A stretch of DNA of 64,000 nucleotides from positions 7,482,326 to 7,546,325 of the forward strand of contig NC_020504.1 in the NCBI RefSeq assembly GCF_000349325.1, written 5' to 3'. The stretch is from Streptomyces davaonensis JCM 4913. GTDB taxonomy: Bacteria; Actinomycetota; Actinomycetes; Streptomycetales; Streptomycetaceae. Positions 44,593 to 54,194 of the stretch are shown piece by piece (within the stretch, counting starts at the first letter, position 1; every line of letters begins with the position of its first letter). The position numbers and the translations under genes are program-made. The notes beneath the pieces were generated by a model. The model made no database searches. It was not told the origin of the DNA and saw only the letters and a list, made by a program, of their open reading frames with translations.

Positions 44593-44991
44593 TCATTTCC
44601 GGTCATGTGTTTCGCCGGCCGCACTCGCCGCCGGATCGGCCGCGACGTCTTCCGGGACGGGTTCCGCGAAGGGCTCGTCTGCCCTCGGTCCCGCAATCAT
44701 CGGACGGGCCGGTGTGCCCACGAAAGTGGAAGGAAGCCCGGGTGCGTTCTCCCGCCCGGCGTTGGCGATCACCACCGCGATGTACGGCAGGATCGCGCCG
44801 AGCACCAACGCCACGATGGCCACGTGCCGTTCGACGTTCCACAGGGTCGCGGCGAGGATCACCGACAGCGTACGGACCGACATCGAGATGACGTACCGGC
44901 GCTGGCGCCCGCGTACATCCTCCTGGAGGCCCGTCCTGGCTCCGGTGATCCGGAATACCTGGGCGTTGCCCGCGTCGTGCTGCTTCCGCAT
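44593..44991 (-). CDS. DUF3099 domain membrane protein
   Basis: 132 residues from the ATG giving MRKQHDAGNAQVFRITGART. The actinobacterial DUF3099 core RQRRYVISMSVRTLSVILAA is followed by the second helix HVAIVALVLGAILPYIAVVI; two transmembrane helices in total, then a Pro/Ala/acidic cytoplasmic tail. Function unknown. The frame continues far upstream to 45426 but that part is antisense to the next gene and has no support. Confidence 0.85.
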   Translation of the reverse strand: MRKQHDAGNAQVFRITGARTGLQEDVRGRQRRYVISMSVRTLSVILAATLWNVERHVAIVALVLGAILPYIAVVIANAGRENAPGLPSTFVGTPARPMIAGPRADEPFAEPVPEDVAADPAASAAGETHDRK

Positions 44992-45237
44992 CACATTCCA
45001 CCATCCGCCCGCATCGGACTCTCCCCTGCCCGCACCCGGACCGCCCCCGGTCGGGGAGCCGGGCCCGGACACCTTCCACGTTACGCCTGGCCTGCGCTCC
45101 CTACGAGACCGGGTCACCTTCCCCACGGGCGAGCGGACCTCGGCCGTCCCGCGTACGGGCGCACCCGGCATGCGACGTAGAGGAAGCAGCCCAAGACTGG
45201 GCGTACTGCTCGCGTCGAGCCGTACAAGGAGGCAGCC

Positions 45238-45516
45238 ATGGGCTGGTTGTGGGCGATCATCGTGGGATTCGTGCTCGGTCTGATCGCCAAGGCGATCCTG
45301 CCCGGCAAGCAGCACAGCCCCCTCTGGCTGACCACCATCTTCGGCATGCTCGGCGCCATCGTCGGCAACGCCATTGCCCGTGCGACCGGGGTCGACGAGA
45401 CCTCCGGCATCGACTGGAGCCGACACGTCTTCCAGCTCATCGCGGCGATCATCATCGTGGGAGTGGGGGACATGGCGTACATGGCGACGCTGGGCAAGAA
45501 GAAGATGCAGACCTGA
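45238..45516 (+). CDS. GlsB/YeaQ/YmgE family stress-response membrane protein
   Basis: 92 residues, three hydrophobic segments (MGWLWAIIVGFVLGLIAKAI, LWLTTIFGMLGAIVGNAIAR, FQLIAAIIIVGVGDMAYMAT) with the family PGKQHSPLWLTT turn between helices 1 and 2. Transglycosylase-associated (Tag) family; in enterococci GlsB is linked to general stress. Good GGAGGCAGCC ribosome site. Confidence 0.9.
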   Translation: MGWLWAIIVGFVLGLIAKAILPGKQHSPLWLTTIFGMLGAIVGNAIARATGVDETSGIDWSRHVFQLIAAIIIVGVGDMAYMATLGKKKMQT

Positions 45517-45529
45517 ACGGGAGTACGAC

Positions 45530-45567
45530 GAAGGGGGCGGCCCTCCCCGTGGAGAGCCGCCCCCTTC
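45530..45567. terminator. Bidirectional hairpin between convergent genes
   Basis: GAAGGGGGCGG (45530-45540) and CCGCCCCCTTC (45557-45567) form an 11-bp stem with a 16-base loop between the GlsB-like gene and tyrS, which converge here. Confidence 0.75.
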
Positions 45568-45574
45568 GGTGCGC

Positions 45575-46843
45575 TCAGCTGCCGGTGACCTCGACCGCCG
45601 CCAGGTTCTTCTTGCCCCGGCGCAGCACCAGCCACCGCCCGTGCAGCAGATCTCCGGTCTCCGGGACGGCGTCCTCCGCGGTCACCTTCACGTTGTTCAC
45701 GTAGGCCCCGCCCTCCTTGATGGTCCGGCGGGCGGCCGACTTGCTGGCCACCAGCTCCACCTCGGCGAACAGATCGACCACCGGGCCCAGCTCGGCGACC
45801 TGGATGTGCGGCACCTCGGACAGGGCCGCCCGCAGGGTCCGGTCGTCCAGCTCCGCCAGCTCGCCCTGCCCGAACAGCGCACGGCTCGCGGCGATCACCG
45901 CGGCCGTCTGGTCGGCGCCGTGCACCAGCGTCGTCAGCTCCTCGGCCAGCGCCCGCTGCGCGGCCCGCGCCTGCGGCCGCTCCTCGGTCTGCCTCTCCAG
46001 CTCCTCCAGCTCCGCGCGGGACTTGAAGGACAGGATGCGCATGTACGTCGAGATGTCCCGGTCGTCCACGTTCAGCCAGAACTGGTAGAACGCGTACGGC
46101 GTCGTCATCTCCGGGTCGAGCCAGACGGCGCCGCCCTCGGTCTTGCCGAACTTGGTGCCGTCCGCCTTCACCATCAGCGGCGTCGCCAGACAGTGCACCG
46201 AGGCATGCGGCTCCAGCCGGTGGATCAGGTCGAGACCCGCCGTGAGGTTGCCCCACTGGTCGCTGCCGCCCTGCTGGAGCGTGCAGCCGTACCGGCGGTA
46301 CAGCTCGAGGAAGTCCATGCCCTGGAGCAGCTGGTAGCTGAACTCCGTGTAGCTGATGCCCTCCTGGGACTCCAGCCGCCGGGCGACGGAGTCCTTGGTC
46401 AGCATCTTGTTGACGCGGAAGTGCTTGCCGATGTCCCGCAGGAACTCGATGGCCGACATCCCGGCCGTCCAGTCCAGGTTGTTGACCATGACCGCGGCGT
46501 TCTCGCCCTCGAAGGACAGGAACGGCTCGATCTGCGCGCGCAGCCGGGTCACCCAGTTCGCGACCGTCTCCGGGTCGTTCAGGGTGCGCTCGGCGGTCGG
46601 GCGCGGGTCGCCGATCTGGCCGGTGGCGCCGCCGACCAGGGCCAGCGGGCGCAGGCCCGCCTGCTGGAGCCGGCGCATGGTCAGGACCTGCACCAGGTGA
46701 CCGACGTGCAGGCTGGCCGCGGTCGGGTCGAAACCGCAATAGAACGTGACGGGACCGTCCGCGAGCGCCTTGCGCAAAGCGTCCTCGTCAGTGGACAGGG
46801 CCCACAGGCCGCGCCACTTCAGCTCGTCGACGATGTCCGTCAC
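45575..46843 (-). CDS. tyrS: Tyrosyl-tRNA synthetase
   Basis: Charges tRNA-Tyr. 422 residues, class I synthetase. HIGH-type motif HVGHLVQVL near residue 48, tyrosine-pocket region [13 protein letters not shown]-equivalent KFGKTEGG near residue 231 (the TyrRS form), and a C-terminal S4 RNA-binding domain ([30 protein letters not shown]). Single gene with its own promoter region of about 40 bases behind tldE. No T-box leader seen. Confidence 0.97.
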   Translation of the reverse strand: MTDIVDELKWRGLWALSTDEDALRKALADGPVTFYCGFDPTAASLHVGHLVQVLTMRRLQQAGLRPLALVGGATGQIGDPRPTAERTLNDPETVANWVTRLRAQIEPFLSFEGENAAVMVNNLDWTAGMSAIEFLRDIGKHFRVNKMLTKDSVARRLESQEGISYTEFSYQLLQGMDFLELYRRYGCTLQQGGSDQWGNLTAGLDLIHRLEPHASVHCLATPLMVKADGTKFGKTEGGAVWLDPEMTTPYAFYQFWLNVDDRDISTYMRILSFKSRAELEELERQTEERPQARAAQRALAEELTTLVHGADQTAAVIAASRALFGQGELAELDDRTLRAALSEVPHIQVAELGPVVDLFAEVELVASKSAARRTIKEGGAYVNNVKVTAEDAVPETGDLLHGRWLVLRRGKKNLAAVEVTGS

Positions 46844-46886
46844 GGTTCTCGTATCTCCTTCAGAGTGCTCCGGGTCAGGTACGAGG

Positions 46887-48269
46887 TTATACGCCCTGAC
46901 TGACAGAGCTCATATTGAAGTCCGGCACCCGCAGCGCCGGCATCGCGGCCCTAGTGAACCAGTCGCTCCACTCCCGGGGCAGCGTCTTTTCGGTGCGCCC
47001 GGCCTCGGTGGCCCGGCCCAGCAGGTCCACCGGCGACTCGTTGAACCGGAAGTTGTTGACCTCTCCGGTCACCTCGCCGTTCTCCACCAGGTACACGCCG
47101 TCCCGGGTCAGCCCGGTCAGCAGCAGCGTCGCCGGGTCCACCTCGCGGATGTACCACAGGCAGGTCAGCAGCAACCCGCGCTCGGTGTTCGCCACCATCT
47201 CGTCCAGCGAGCGCTCGCCACCGCCGTCCAGCACCAGGTTGTCGATGCCGGGCGCCACCGGCAGCCCGGTCAGACCGGCGCTGTGCCGACTGGTGAGCAG
47301 GTGCTGGAGCTCGCCCTCGCGGATCCATTCGGTGGCGGTGAGCGGCAGCCCGTTGTCGAACACCGACGAGTCGCCCCCGGAGGCGTGCGCCAGCACGAAC
47401 GGCGCGGACTCCAGGCCCGGCTCGTTCGGGTCGCTGCGCAGGGTCAGCGGCAGTTCGGTCAGCTTGTCGCCGACCCGGGTACCGCCGCCCGGCTTGGAGA
47501 ACACGGTGCGGCCCTCGGCCGCGTCCCGGCCCGACGCCGACCACATCTGGTAGATCAGCAGATCCGCGACGGCGGTCGGCGGCAGCAGCGTCTCGTACCG
47601 CCCGGCGGGCAGCTCGATCCTGCGCTCGGCCCAGCCGAGGCGTACGGCCAGCTCGGCGTCGAGCGCGGCGGGGTCGACGTCCTTGAAGTCGCGGGTGGAG
47701 CGGCCGGCCCAGGCCGAGCGGGTGCGGTCCGGGGACTTGGCGTTCAGTTCCAGCGTCCCGTTCGGCTGGTCGTGGCGCAGGCGCAGTCCGGTCGACGTAC
47801 CGATGTAGGACGAGACCAGCTCGTGGTTGGCGAAGCCGTACAGCTCGCGTCCGCCCGCCCGCGCGCGTGCGAACGCCTCGCCGAGCGCCGGGGCGAAGTC
47901 GGCGAACACCGCGGAGGACGTCTCGGCCGGGGCCTCGGTGAACTCCGGTGACACCGCCACGTCGGTCACCAGCGGCTGCGCGTCCTCGGCGGGCCCGGCA
48001 CCGCGCGCGGCGGCCTCGGCGGCCCGCACCAGGGGCTCCAGCTCGTCCGCGGTCACCGCGGCGCGGGTGACGACGCCGGAGGCCGTGCCCTCCTTGCCGT
48101 CGACGGTGGCGACGACGGTGAGCGTGCGCCCGCGCGTGACGCCGTTGGTGGTCAGCGCGTTGCCCGCCCAGCGCAGGTTGGCGGTGGACTGCTCGTCGGC
48201 GATGACGACACAGCCGTCCGCGCGGGACAGCTCAAGGGCCCGCTCGACGATCTCGTGCGGCTTGTTCAT
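46887..48269 (-). CDS. tldE: TldE/PmbA-type subunit of the TldD/TldE metallopeptidase
   Basis: 460 residues, the non-catalytic partner in the TldD/TldE heterodimer. Segments [20 protein letters not shown] at the N-terminus and [40 protein letters not shown] and the C-terminal [15 protein letters not shown] are characteristic. No HExxxH zinc motif, as expected for TldE. In E. coli the complex processes microcin B17 and CcdA fragments. Overlaps tldD by four bases (ATGA). Confidence 0.93.
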   Translation of the reverse strand: MNKPHEIVERALELSRADGCVVIADEQSTANLRWAGNALTTNGVTRGRTLTVVATVDGKEGTASGVVTRAAVTADELEPLVRAAEAAARGAGPAEDAQPLVTDVAVSPEFTEAPAETSSAVFADFAPALGEAFARARAGGRELYGFANHELVSSYIGTSTGLRLRHDQPNGTLELNAKSPDRTRSAWAGRSTRDFKDVDPAALDAELAVRLGWAERRIELPAGRYETLLPPTAVADLLIYQMWSASGRDAAEGRTVFSKPGGGTRVGDKLTELPLTLRSDPNEPGLESAPFVLAHASGGDSSVFDNGLPLTATEWIREGELQHLLTSRHSAGLTGLPVAPGIDNLVLDGGGERSLDEMVANTERGLLLTCLWYIREVDPATLLLTGLTRDGVYLVENGEVTGEVNNFRFNESPVDLLGRATEAGRTEKTLPREWSDWFTRAAMPALRVPDFNMSSVSQGV

Positions 48270-49789
48270 CGACCGGCCTCCTGCGTGGTGTTGAGGATGT
48301 TGACGCTCCGGAACAGGGCCGACGGGCAGCCGTGCGAGACCGCCGCGACCTGGCCCGGCTGGGCCTTGCCGCAGTTGAAGGCGCCGCCCAGGACGTAGGT
48401 CCCCGGGCCGCCGACGGCCGCCATGGAGCCCCAGAAGTCGGTGGTGGTCGCCTGGTAGGCGACGTCCCGCAGCTGACCGGCGATCCGGCCGTTCTCGATC
48501 CGGAAGAACCGCTGGCCGGTGAACTGGAAGTTGTAGCGCTGCATGTCGATGGACCAGGACCGGTCCCCGACGACGTAGATGCCGCGCTCGACGCCCCCGA
48601 TGAGGTCCTCGGTCGACATCCCGGCCGGATCCGGCTGAAGGGAGACGTTCGCCATGCGCTGCACGGGCACATGGCCGGGAGAGTCGGCGAACGCGCAGCC
48701 GTTGGACCGCTCGAACCCGGTCAGCTTCGCGATCCGCCGGTCCAGCTGGTAGCCGACCAGCGTGCCGTCCTTCACCAGGTCCCAGGTCTGGCCCTCGACG
48801 CCCTCGTCGTCGTAGCCGATGGTCGCCAGGCCGTGCTCGGCGGTGCGGTCACCGGTGACGTTCATCAGCTCGGAGCCGTACTTGAGCTTGCCGAGCTGGT
48901 CGAAGGTGGCGAAGGAGGTCCCCGCGTAGGCGGCCTCGTAGCCGAGGGCGCGGTCCAGCTCGGTGGCGTGTCCGATGGACTCGTGGATGGTCAGCCACAG
49001 GTTGGAGGGGTCCACGACCAGGTCGTAGACGCCCGCCTCGACGCTCGGCGCGCGCATCTTCTCGGCGAGCAGCTCCGGGATCTGCGCCAGCTCGCTCTCC
49101 CAGTCCCAGCCGGTGCCCCTGAGGTACTCCCAGCCGCGTCCGACGGGCGGCGCGATGGTGCGCATGGAGTCGAACTCACCGCTGGACTCGTCGACCGACA
49201 CGGCGGTCAGCTGCGGGTGCAGCCGAACCCGCTGCTGAGTGGTCACGGTCCCGGCGGTGTCGGCGTAGAACTTGTTCTCGTGGACGGTGAGCAGCGAGGC
49301 GTCGACGTGGTTCACCCCGTCCGCCGCCAGCAGCCGCGTGCTCCACTCGGCGAGCAGCCCCGCCTTCTCCTCGTCGGGCACGGTGAACGGATCGATCTCG
49401 TACGACGAGATCCACGTCTTCTCGGCGTGCACCGGCTCGGCGGCCAGCTCCACCCGCTCCTCGGACCCCGCCGCCTTGATGACCTGCGCGGACAGCTTCG
49501 CCATCGCCACGGCTTGCGAGGCCACCTTGGCCGCCGCGTCCATGGTCAGATCCACACCCGAGGCGAAACCCCAGGTCCCGCCGTGCACGACACGCACCGC
49601 GTAGCCGAGGTCCGTGGTGTCCGAGGAGCCCGCGGGCTTGGCGTCCCTGAGCCGCCAGGACGCGCTGCGCACCCGCTCGAACCGGAAGTCGGCGTGCTCG
49701 GCGCCGAGCGCACGCGCGCGTGCCAGCGCGGCGTCCGCCAGAGCGCGTAGGGGGAGTGCCGTGAAGGACTCGTCGATGGTATGAGGCAC
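48266..49789 (-). CDS. tldD: TldD zinc metallopeptidase subunit
   Basis: 507 residues. The zinc/catalytic motif is HESIGHATELD near residue 270 (HExxxH). Other TldD landmarks: HADFRFERVRSASWRLRDAK at the N-terminus, YDDEGVEGQTWDLVKDGTL, RMANVSLQPDPAGMSTEDLI near residue 380 and GGAFNCGKAQPGQVAAVSHG at the C-terminus. Translationally coupled to tldE. No candidate RiPP precursor gene is visible nearby, so the substrate is open. Confidence 0.94.
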   Translation of the reverse strand: MPHTIDESFTALPLRALADAALARARALGAEHADFRFERVRSASWRLRDAKPAGSSDTTDLGYAVRVVHGGTWGFASGVDLTMDAAAKVASQAVAMAKLSAQVIKAAGSEERVELAAEPVHAEKTWISSYEIDPFTVPDEEKAGLLAEWSTRLLAADGVNHVDASLLTVHENKFYADTAGTVTTQQRVRLHPQLTAVSVDESSGEFDSMRTIAPPVGRGWEYLRGTGWDWESELAQIPELLAEKMRAPSVEAGVYDLVVDPSNLWLTIHESIGHATELDRALGYEAAYAGTSFATFDQLGKLKYGSELMNVTGDRTAEHGLATIGYDDEGVEGQTWDLVKDGTLVGYQLDRRIAKLTGFERSNGCAFADSPGHVPVQRMANVSLQPDPAGMSTEDLIGGVERGIYVVGDRSWSIDMQRYNFQFTGQRFFRIENGRIAGQLRDVAYQATTTDFWGSMAAVGGPGTYVLGGAFNCGKAQPGQVAAVSHGCPSALFRSVNILNTTQEAGR

Positions 49790-50033
49790 CTGGATCTCTT
49801 CCTGTCGCCGTTACCGTGGTCGCTCCGATCATGTCGCGAGCGTGGGGCCGCGGACCACACGTTTGCGAGCCGCGGCCGGTTCGGTTCTGTAGGGACCCGA
49901 CAGTGACTCCCGCAAGCCACTGTCGGTGCCCGCTTCTCCGCGTGCGCCCCGAGCCCGATAGATTTCCGGGGAAGCCGCCTGTCATCCAGGTGTTCGGGCG
50001 GGTGTGTCAGACCGCTATCGAAAGGGTGATCCG

Positions 50034-50738
50034 TTGAGCCGCTCGGTTCTCGTCACCGGAGGCAACCGGGGCATCGGCCTCGCCATCGCCCGCGCATTCG
50101 CCGACGCCGGCGACAAGGTCGCCATCACATACCGCTCGGGTGAGCCGCCGGCCGGCTTCCTCGCCGTCAAGTGCGACATCACCGACCCCGAGCAGGTGGA
50201 GCAGGCCTACAAGGAGATCGAGGCCGAGCACGGCCCCGTCGAGATCCTCGTCGCCAACGCCGGCGTCACCAAGGATCAGCTCCTGATGCGCATGTCCGAG
50301 GAGGACTTCACCTCGGTCATCGACACCAACCTCACGGGCACCTTCCGCGTCGTCAAGCGCGCCAACCGCGGCATGCTGCGCGCCAAGAAGGGCCGCGTCG
50401 TCCTGATCTCGTCCGTGGTCGGCCTGCTCGGCTCCCCGGGGCAGGCGAACTACGCCGCTTCCAAGGCCGCCCTTGTCGGCTTCGCGCGCTCCCTCGCCCG
50501 AGAGCTGGGCTCGCGCAACATCACCTTCAACGTCGTCGCGCCCGGCTTTGTCGACACCGACATGACCAAGGCGCTCACCGACGAGCAGCGCGCCGGCATC
50601 CTCGCCGGGGTACCGCTCGGACGCTACGCCCAGCCGGAAGAGATCGCCGCGACGGTGCGGTTCCTCGCCTCCGACGACGCCTCGTACATCACTGGAGCCG
50701 TCATCCCTGTTGACGGCGGACTGGGAATGGGTCACTGA
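50034..50738 (+). CDS. fabG: 3-oxoacyl-ACP reductase FabG-type
   Basis: 234 residues from TTG 50034, which has AAAGGGTGA upstream and gives the family-length N-terminus LSRSVLVTGGNRGIGLAIA. A GTG at 50004 would add ten residues. NAD(P) motif TGGNRGIG, NAG motif in ANAGVTKDQ, catalytic Ser in ISSVVGLLG, Tyr/Lys in YAASKAAL. Five bases before fabI, so both reductive steps of fatty-acid elongation are co-expressed (FAS II). Confidence 0.93.
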   Translation: MSRSVLVTGGNRGIGLAIARAFADAGDKVAITYRSGEPPAGFLAVKCDITDPEQVEQAYKEIEAEHGPVEILVANAGVTKDQLLMRMSEEDFTSVIDTNLTGTFRVVKRANRGMLRAKKGRVVLISSVVGLLGSPGQANYAASKAALVGFARSLARELGSRNITFNVVAPGFVDTDMTKALTDEQRAGILAGVPLGRYAQPEEIAATVRFLASDDASYITGAVIPVDGGLGMGH

Positions 50739-50743
50739 TCACC

Positions 50744-51511
50744 ATGAGCGGAATTCTCGAGGGCAAGCGCATCCTGATCACGGGTGTGCTGACGGAGGCA
50801 TCGATCGCCTTCCACACCGCCAAGCTGGCCCAGGAGCAGGGCGCCGAGATCATCCTGACCGCCTTCCCGCGGCCCACGCTGACCGAGCGCATCGCCAAGA
50901 AGCTGCCCAAGCCCACCAAGGTCATCGAGCTCGACGTCACCAACGACGAGCACCTGGGCCGGCTCGCCGACGTCGTGGGCGAGGAGCTGGGCGGCCTCGA
51001 CGGCGTCGTCCACTCCATCGGCTTCGCCCCGCAGGACGCGCTCGGCGGCAACTTCCTGAACACCCCGTTCGAGTCGGTCGCCACCGCCATGCACGTCTCG
51101 GCGTACTCCCTGAAGTCGCTGACCATGGCCTGCCTGCCGCTGATGCAGAACGGCGGCGCGGTCGTCGGCCTCACCTTCGACGCCCAGTTCGCCTGGCCGC
51201 AGTACGACTGGATGGGCCCGGCCAAGGCGGCCCTGGAGGCCACCAACCGCTACATGGCCCGCGACCTGGGCAAGCAGAACATCCGCTGCAACCTCGTCTC
51301 CGCGGGCCCGCTCGGCTCGATGGCCGCCAAGTCCATCCCGGGCTTCGCCGAGCTGGCCTCCGTGTGGGACAGCCGCTCCCCGCTGGAGTGGGACCTGAAG
51401 GACCCGGAGCCGGCCGGCCGCGGTGTCGTCGCCCTGCTGAGCGACTGGTTCCCGAAGACCACCGGCGAGATCGTCCACGTCGACGGCGGTCTGCACGCCA
51501 TCGGCGCCTGA
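50744..51511 (+). CDS. fabI: Enoyl-ACP reductase (FabI/InhA type)
   Basis: 255 residues. NADH-binding segment ILITGVLTEASIAFHTAKLA, HSIGFAPQDALGGNF, and the catalytic YDWMGPAKAALEATNRY (Y-x6-K), all of the InhA/FabI group; the NADH cofactor is inferred. C-terminal TTGEIVHVDGGLHAIGA. Last step of each FAS II elongation round. Pair fabG-fabI is followed by a strong terminator. Confidence 0.95.
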   Translation: MSGILEGKRILITGVLTEASIAFHTAKLAQEQGAEIILTAFPRPTLTERIAKKLPKPTKVIELDVTNDEHLGRLADVVGEELGGLDGVVHSIGFAPQDALGGNFLNTPFESVATAMHVSAYSLKSLTMACLPLMQNGGAVVGLTFDAQFAWPQYDWMGPAKAALEATNRYMARDLGKQNIRCNLVSAGPLGSMAAKSIPGFAELASVWDSRSPLEWDLKDPEPAGRGVVALLSDWFPKTTGEIVHVDGGLHAIGA

Positions 51512-51536
51512 CGCTGCCGCTCGGCCTCGGCCGACC

Positions 51537-51573
51537 CTGAGGGCCCCGCACCTTGCTGGTGCGGGGCCCTCAG
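51537..51573 (+). terminator. Hairpin terminator after fabI
   Basis: A perfect 16-bp stem, CTGAGGGCCCCGCACC with GGTGCGGGGCCCTCAG, around TTGCT; 26 bases past the stop codon. Confidence 0.85.
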
Positions 51574-51700
51574 GCGCGTTTCGCCGGGTGTCGCTCGTTC
51601 GGCCTAGTCGATTGGGCGGAGCGGCACCGCGACTGCGCACTCTTGACTAGGCGTTCACCGCGCCCGTTTCCCTCCCCAGCACGGCCGAGGAGGTCCCCTT

Positions 51701-52039
51701 GTGCGTCTGCCCCGCAGCCTCGCCCCAGTGACCGTCGCCGTCGCTCTCATGATGTGCCTGCCGTACCAGGCCAGCCCCCACGCACGCGTGGAGTCCCCCT
51801 CGCCGGAGCCCTTCGGCTCCGAGTGCCGCACGCGCGTGCAGGGCTCCCATGTGGTCGCCCACTGCCACAACCCCTACGCCGACATGGACCGCGTACGCCT
51901 GCACATCGAGTGCGACCGCTGGTGGGACCTCGACACCGACAGCCCCCCGGTCGACACCGGCCCGGCGGCGACCGTACGGCTCACCGGGCGCTGCTGGAAG
52001 GAGGTTCGCTCGGTGTGGGTCAGCCACCAGAAGGGCTGA
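51701..52039 (+). CDS. Small secreted protein
   Basis: 112 residues from GTG 51701 with GAGGAGG upstream. Signal peptide MRLPRSLAPVTVAVALMMCL with cleavage near YQASPHA, then a short mature domain with four cysteines (SECRTRVQG, HCHNPYADM, IECDRWWD, GRCWKEVRS), probably two disulfides. No recognised family. Its 3' end overlaps the convergent GntR gene by 20 bases. Confidence 0.8.
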   Translation: MRLPRSLAPVTVAVALMMCLPYQASPHARVESPSPEPFGSECRTRVQGSHVVAHCHNPYADMDRVRLHIECDRWWDLDTDSPPVDTGPAATVRLTGRCWKEVRSVWVSHQKG

Positions 52040-52709
52040 ACTTTCCCGGGCGGCACTGGAACGGATAACCGGCCGCCTCCTCGGCGGCCGTGGCCGCGTC
52101 GCCCGCGCGGATGGCGTCCAGCAGCCGCGTGTGGTCCATGTACGTCTCCGGCGTCAGCTCCGCGCCGACGTCCTCGCGCAGCCAGTCCCGCAGCACCTCG
52201 CCCAGGTCCGCGTACATCGCCGTCATCGCGTCGTTGTGGGACGCCGCCACCACCGCCAGATGGAAGGTGGCGTCGGCCGCCACGAACGCCTCCGCGTCGC
52301 CCGAGGCCCAGGCCTCCTCCCGCCGCGCCAGGAGCGCGTCGAGCTGCTTGAGGTCCTTCTCGGTGCGCCGCTCGGCGGCCAGCTTCGCGGCGCCCGACTC
52401 CAGCGTGGACCGCAGCTCCGCGATGTGCCGGGGGTGGGCGTCGGCGAAACGGCGGTGCATCACCCCGGCCAGCTCACTGGTGGCCACGACATAGGTGCCC
52501 GAGCCCTGGCGGATGTCCAGCAGGCCGTTGTGGGCGAGGGCCCGGACGGCCTCCCGGACCGTGTTGCGGGCGACACCCAGCTGCTCGACCAGCTCCGGCT
52601 CGGTCGGGATGCGGGCGCCGACCGGCCACTCGCCCGAGGTGATCTGGTTCCGCAGCGCCGCGATGACCTGCTCGGACAGTGCCGAACGGCGTGGATGGCT
52701 CAGGGGCAT
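52020..52709 (-). CDS. FadR/GntR-family transcriptional regulator
   Basis: 229 residues from the ATG giving MPLSHPRRSALSEQVIAALR. N-terminal winged HTH (ITSGEWPVGARIPTEPELVE, LGVARNTVREAVRALAHNGL), C-terminal all-helical FCD effector domain with metal-binding-type DATFHLAVVAASHNDAM. Divergent from the MFS transporter gene 82 bases away, so it most likely controls that gene and itself. Its last seven codons overlap the opposite secreted-protein gene. Confidence 0.92.
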   Translation of the reverse strand: MPLSHPRRSALSEQVIAALRNQITSGEWPVGARIPTEPELVEQLGVARNTVREAVRALAHNGLLDIRQGSGTYVVATSELAGVMHRRFADAHPRHIAELRSTLESGAAKLAAERRTEKDLKQLDALLARREEAWASGDAEAFVAADATFHLAVVAASHNDAMTAMYADLGEVLRDWLREDVGAELTPETYMDHTRLLDAIRAGDAATAAEEAAGYPFQCRPGKFSPSGG

Positions 52710-52764
52710 GGCACACCTTCGCACAGGGCGGTCCGCCCGATGGAGCGGGGGCATGGACAAACAT

Positions 52765-52784
52765 TCATCCTATGATTCTATGAT
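52765..52784. promoter_or_regulatory. Candidate GntR operator in the GntR-MFS divergent promoter
   Basis: TCATCCTATGATTCTATGAT contains the direct repeat CTATGAT (52770-52776 and 52778-52784) and the dyad TCAT-CCT-ATGA (52765-52775). AT-rich in an otherwise GC-rich gap and just before the transporter start. Confidence 0.5.
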
Positions 52785-52791
52785 GGGCGCC

Positions 52792-54066
52792 ATGGTGAGC
52801 GAGGAAACCCGGACAGCGAGTTCCACGACGATGCGCGGCCCGGCCGCGGCGACCGACGCGTCCCCGGCGTCCGGCACGCGCGCGTGGACGACGCGACTGA
52901 TCGTCCTCGGCATCGTGCTGGCCGCGCTCAACCTCCGCCCCGCCATCACCAGCCTCGGCGCCCTCCTGGAGGAGGTCCGCGACGGCCTGGGCATGAGCGG
53001 CAGCGTCGCCGGGGTGCTCACCTCTGTGCCTCCGCTCTGCTTCGCCGTCTTCGGCGTCATGGCACCCCGGCTGGCCCGCCGCTTCGGACCGGGCGCCGTC
53101 GTCTGCGCCGGCATGGTCGCCATCACGGCCGGACTGCTGATCCGCCCCTACGCCGGCAGCACGCCCGCCTTCCTGGTCGCCAGCGCCCTTGCCCTGATGG
53201 GCATCGCGGTCAGCAACGTCCTGATGCCGGTCATCGTCAAGCGCTGGTTCCCCGACCGTGTCGGCACCATGACCGGCCTGTACTCGATGGCCCTCGCCCT
53301 CGGCACCTCGACCGCGGCGGCCGTCACCGTGCCGCTGACGGACGCCCTCGGCGGGAACTGGCAGTCCGGGCTCGCGGTCTGGGCGGCCCTGGCCGCGGCG
53401 GCCGTACTGCCGTGGATCCCGTTCGTACGGGACCGGCGGGCGCCGTCCGCCGAGGCGCCCGCGCGGGAGCGGGTGCCCGCGCTGCGGATCACCCGGAGCC
53501 GTACCGCGTGGGCGCTCGCCGTGTTCTTCGGGCTCCAGGCCACCGCCGCCTACATCACGATGGGCTGGATGGCGCAGATCTTCCGGGACGCGGGTGTGCC
53601 CGCGAGCACCGCCGGGCTGCTGCTGGCGGTCACCATGGTGATGGGCGTGCCGCTCGCCTTCGTCATCCCGCGCGTGGCCACCCGGCTGCCCCACCAGGGC
53701 CCGATCGCCCTCGTCCTCGGCGTCTGCGGCCTCGCCGGATACGCCGGCCTCTACTTCGCGCCCGCCGCCGGAGCCTGGGCCTGGGCCGTGCTGCTCGGCA
53801 TCTCCAACTGCGCCTTCCCGCTGGCGCTGACCATGGTCGGGATGCGGGCCAGGACCGGCGCGGGCGTCGCCCAGCTGTCCGCCTTCGCGCAGAGCACCGG
53901 GTATCTGATCTCCATCCCGGGCCCGCTCCTGGTCGGTGTGCTCTACCAGCACAGCGGCGGCTGGGGGCTGCCGATCGCGCTCATGACCGCGCTGATGATC
54001 CCGCAGATGGCGATGGGCGTCCTGGCAGGCCGCAACCGCACGGTCGAGGAGGAGGCGGCCCGCTAG
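52792..54066 (+). CDS. MFS transporter (CynX/NimT-like)
   Basis: 424 residues from ATG 52792; in-frame ATGs at 52753, 52780 and 52783 lie in the operator region. Twelve hydrophobic helices. The cyanate/nitroimidazole-transporter group pattern is seen: LNLRPAITSLGALLEEVRDG in helix 1, FAVFGVMAPRLARRFGPGA, then VMPVIVKRWFPDRVGTMTGL near residue 145. Substrate unknown; the divergent GntR regulator suggests induction by a small metabolite. Followed by a palindromic element and the SGM_5486-type mini-gene. Confidence 0.9.
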   Translation: MVSEETRTASSTTMRGPAAATDASPASGTRAWTTRLIVLGIVLAALNLRPAITSLGALLEEVRDGLGMSGSVAGVLTSVPPLCFAVFGVMAPRLARRFGPGAVVCAGMVAITAGLLIRPYAGSTPAFLVASALALMGIAVSNVLMPVIVKRWFPDRVGTMTGLYSMALALGTSTAAAVTVPLTDALGGNWQSGLAVWAALAAAAVLPWIPFVRDRRAPSAEAPARERVPALRITRSRTAWALAVFFGLQATAAYITMGWMAQIFRDAGVPASTAGLLLAVTMVMGVPLAFVIPRVATRLPHQGPIALVLGVCGLAGYAGLYFAPAAGAWAWAVLLGISNCAFPLALTMVGMRARTGAGVAQLSAFAQSTGYLISIPGPLLVGVLYQHSGGWGLPIALMTALMIPQMAMGVLAGRNRTVEEEAAR

Positions 54067-54144
54067 GGTCTGTCGTTTGGATCAGGCCGGCTGCAAGAAG
54101 CGGTGCAGGCCGGGCGACGCCGGACTGGTCCAAACGACGGGCCC
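54066..54144. repeat. 79-base imperfect palindrome with 19-base ends
   Basis: The left end GGGTCTGTCGTTTGGATCA (54066-54084) and the reverse complement of the right end, GGGCCCGTCGTTTGGACCA (54126-54144), agree at 16 of 19 positions; the inner GGCCGG/CCGG continues the stem. It begins on the last base of the MFS stop codon. A large terminator or a small MITE-like element. Confidence 0.6.
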
Positions 54145-54194
54145 CAGGTGCCCCCGGCGGGTTCGGCAGTGGTCCGGGGTGCGAGACTTGCCGT

